DNA of 64,000 nt from contig NZ_CP171821.2 of the NCBI RefSeq assembly GCF_028401415.2, forward strand, positions 2,542,001 through 2,606,000, read 5' to 3'. Origin of the DNA: Glaciecola sp028401415 (GTDB taxonomy: Bacteria; Pseudomonadota; Gammaproteobacteria; Enterobacterales; Alteromonadaceae). Position 1 is the stretch's first letter, and each line of letters begins with the position of its first letter. This document shows positions 63,937 to 64,000 of this stretch, in pieces. Below the pieces are notes generated by a model. It was not told where the DNA came from and did no database searches. It was given only the letters and a program-made list of their open reading frames with translations. A program made the position numbers and the translations under genes.

Positions 63937-64000
63937 ATGAAAAGGTTATTCGGTGTTCCATTTAGAGATTTACCCGCGAGCAGCATTCCGCTGTTTATTG
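63937..64000 (+). CDS. Possible start of a gene cut by the window edge
   Basis: From ATG 63937 the frame stays open to the last base and reads MKRLFGVPFRDLPASSIPLF. Only 21 residues are visible, so no family can be named. It lies downstream of the microcin-maturation-like pair on the same strand, where a transporter, immunity or precursor gene would be informative. Confidence 0.3.
   Translation, partial: MKRLFGVPFRDLPASSIPLFI

Noticed and set aside
1..64000. CRISPR array, tRNA/rRNA genes or insertion sequences
   Set aside because: No regularly spaced repeats, no cloverleaf or rRNA segments and no transposase-like frames were noticed by eye; a tRNAscan or IS search could not be run.

Overview
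The window reads as chromosomal DNA of a marine gammaproteobacterium of the Alteromonadales (Alteromonas/Glaciecola/Paraglaciecola-like). The grounds are moderate G+C by eye, many secreted S9, M16 and S41 peptidases and lipoproteins, an ExeM-type extracellular nuclease, PPK2, DUF1800/DUF1501 and GCS2/AstE pairs, and a tyrosine-catabolism operon. The genus is an inference. No rRNA, tRNA, insertion sequence or CRISPR array was recognised.

Layout. 0-7.2 kb: a small outer-membrane barrel, a secreted S9 peptidase with a Gfo/Idh/MocA oxidoreductase, an SDR, a MarR regulator, and a GlxA-type AraC regulator divergent from a related DJ-1/PfpI enzyme. 7.4-8 kb: a double-glycine bacteriocin gene interrupted by an in-frame amber codon, followed by a two-helix membrane protein that may be its immunity partner. 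8-13.2 kb: PPK2, then the operon hpd - VOC protein - fumarylacetoacetase-like - DUF2855, whose promoter lies inside a 35-bp perfect palindrome. 13.3-16.7 kb: a DesK/NarL-type two-component system and a TPR lipoprotein. 16.7-17.6 kb: a RES/Xre toxin-antitoxin pair. 17.7-18.8 kb: a decayed gene remnant and a second bacteriocin/immunity-like pair. 19-24 kb: a second S9 peptidase and an M16 peptidase. 24-26.6 kb: an FkbM methyltransferase, a sulfotransferase and a PepSY protein. 26.5-33.3 kb: a TIM-barrel isomerase, an RND efflux pair, a cupin and an S41-like lipoprotein. 33.5-43.7 kb: gamma-glutamyltransferase, 2OG oxygenase, DUF2252, HEAT-repeat and uracil-DNA-glycosylase-like proteins, a periplasmic binding-like protein, and GCS2 ligase plus AstE/AspA. 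43.9-48.1 kb: an extracellular nuclease ending in a dockerin, followed by a cohesin-like protein with a PEP-CTERM-like tail. 48.3-54 kb: an XRE-DUF4019 regulator, a fatty acid desaturase, DUF1800/DUF1501 and a PqiA-like protein.

The right end (54.1-64 kb) looks accessory and A+T-richer: a PIN/HTH toxin-antitoxin pair, a pentapeptide-repeat protein, an orphan ParB with palindromes resembling parS, small secreted proteins divergent from a ToxR/CadC-like regulator, and a two-gene module. In that module a small HlyC-type acyltransferase overlaps a 559-residue protein that I read as MchC/MceJ-like. In microcin H47 and E492 such a pair (MchD/MceI with MchC/MceJ) attaches a siderophore to the microcin C-terminus.

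The most interesting theme is therefore antibacterial peptides: two leader-peptide/immunity loci and, 43-54 kb away, a candidate siderophore-microcin maturation pair whose precursor is not visible here. The cohesin/dockerin pair and the palindromic hpd promoter are the other main points.
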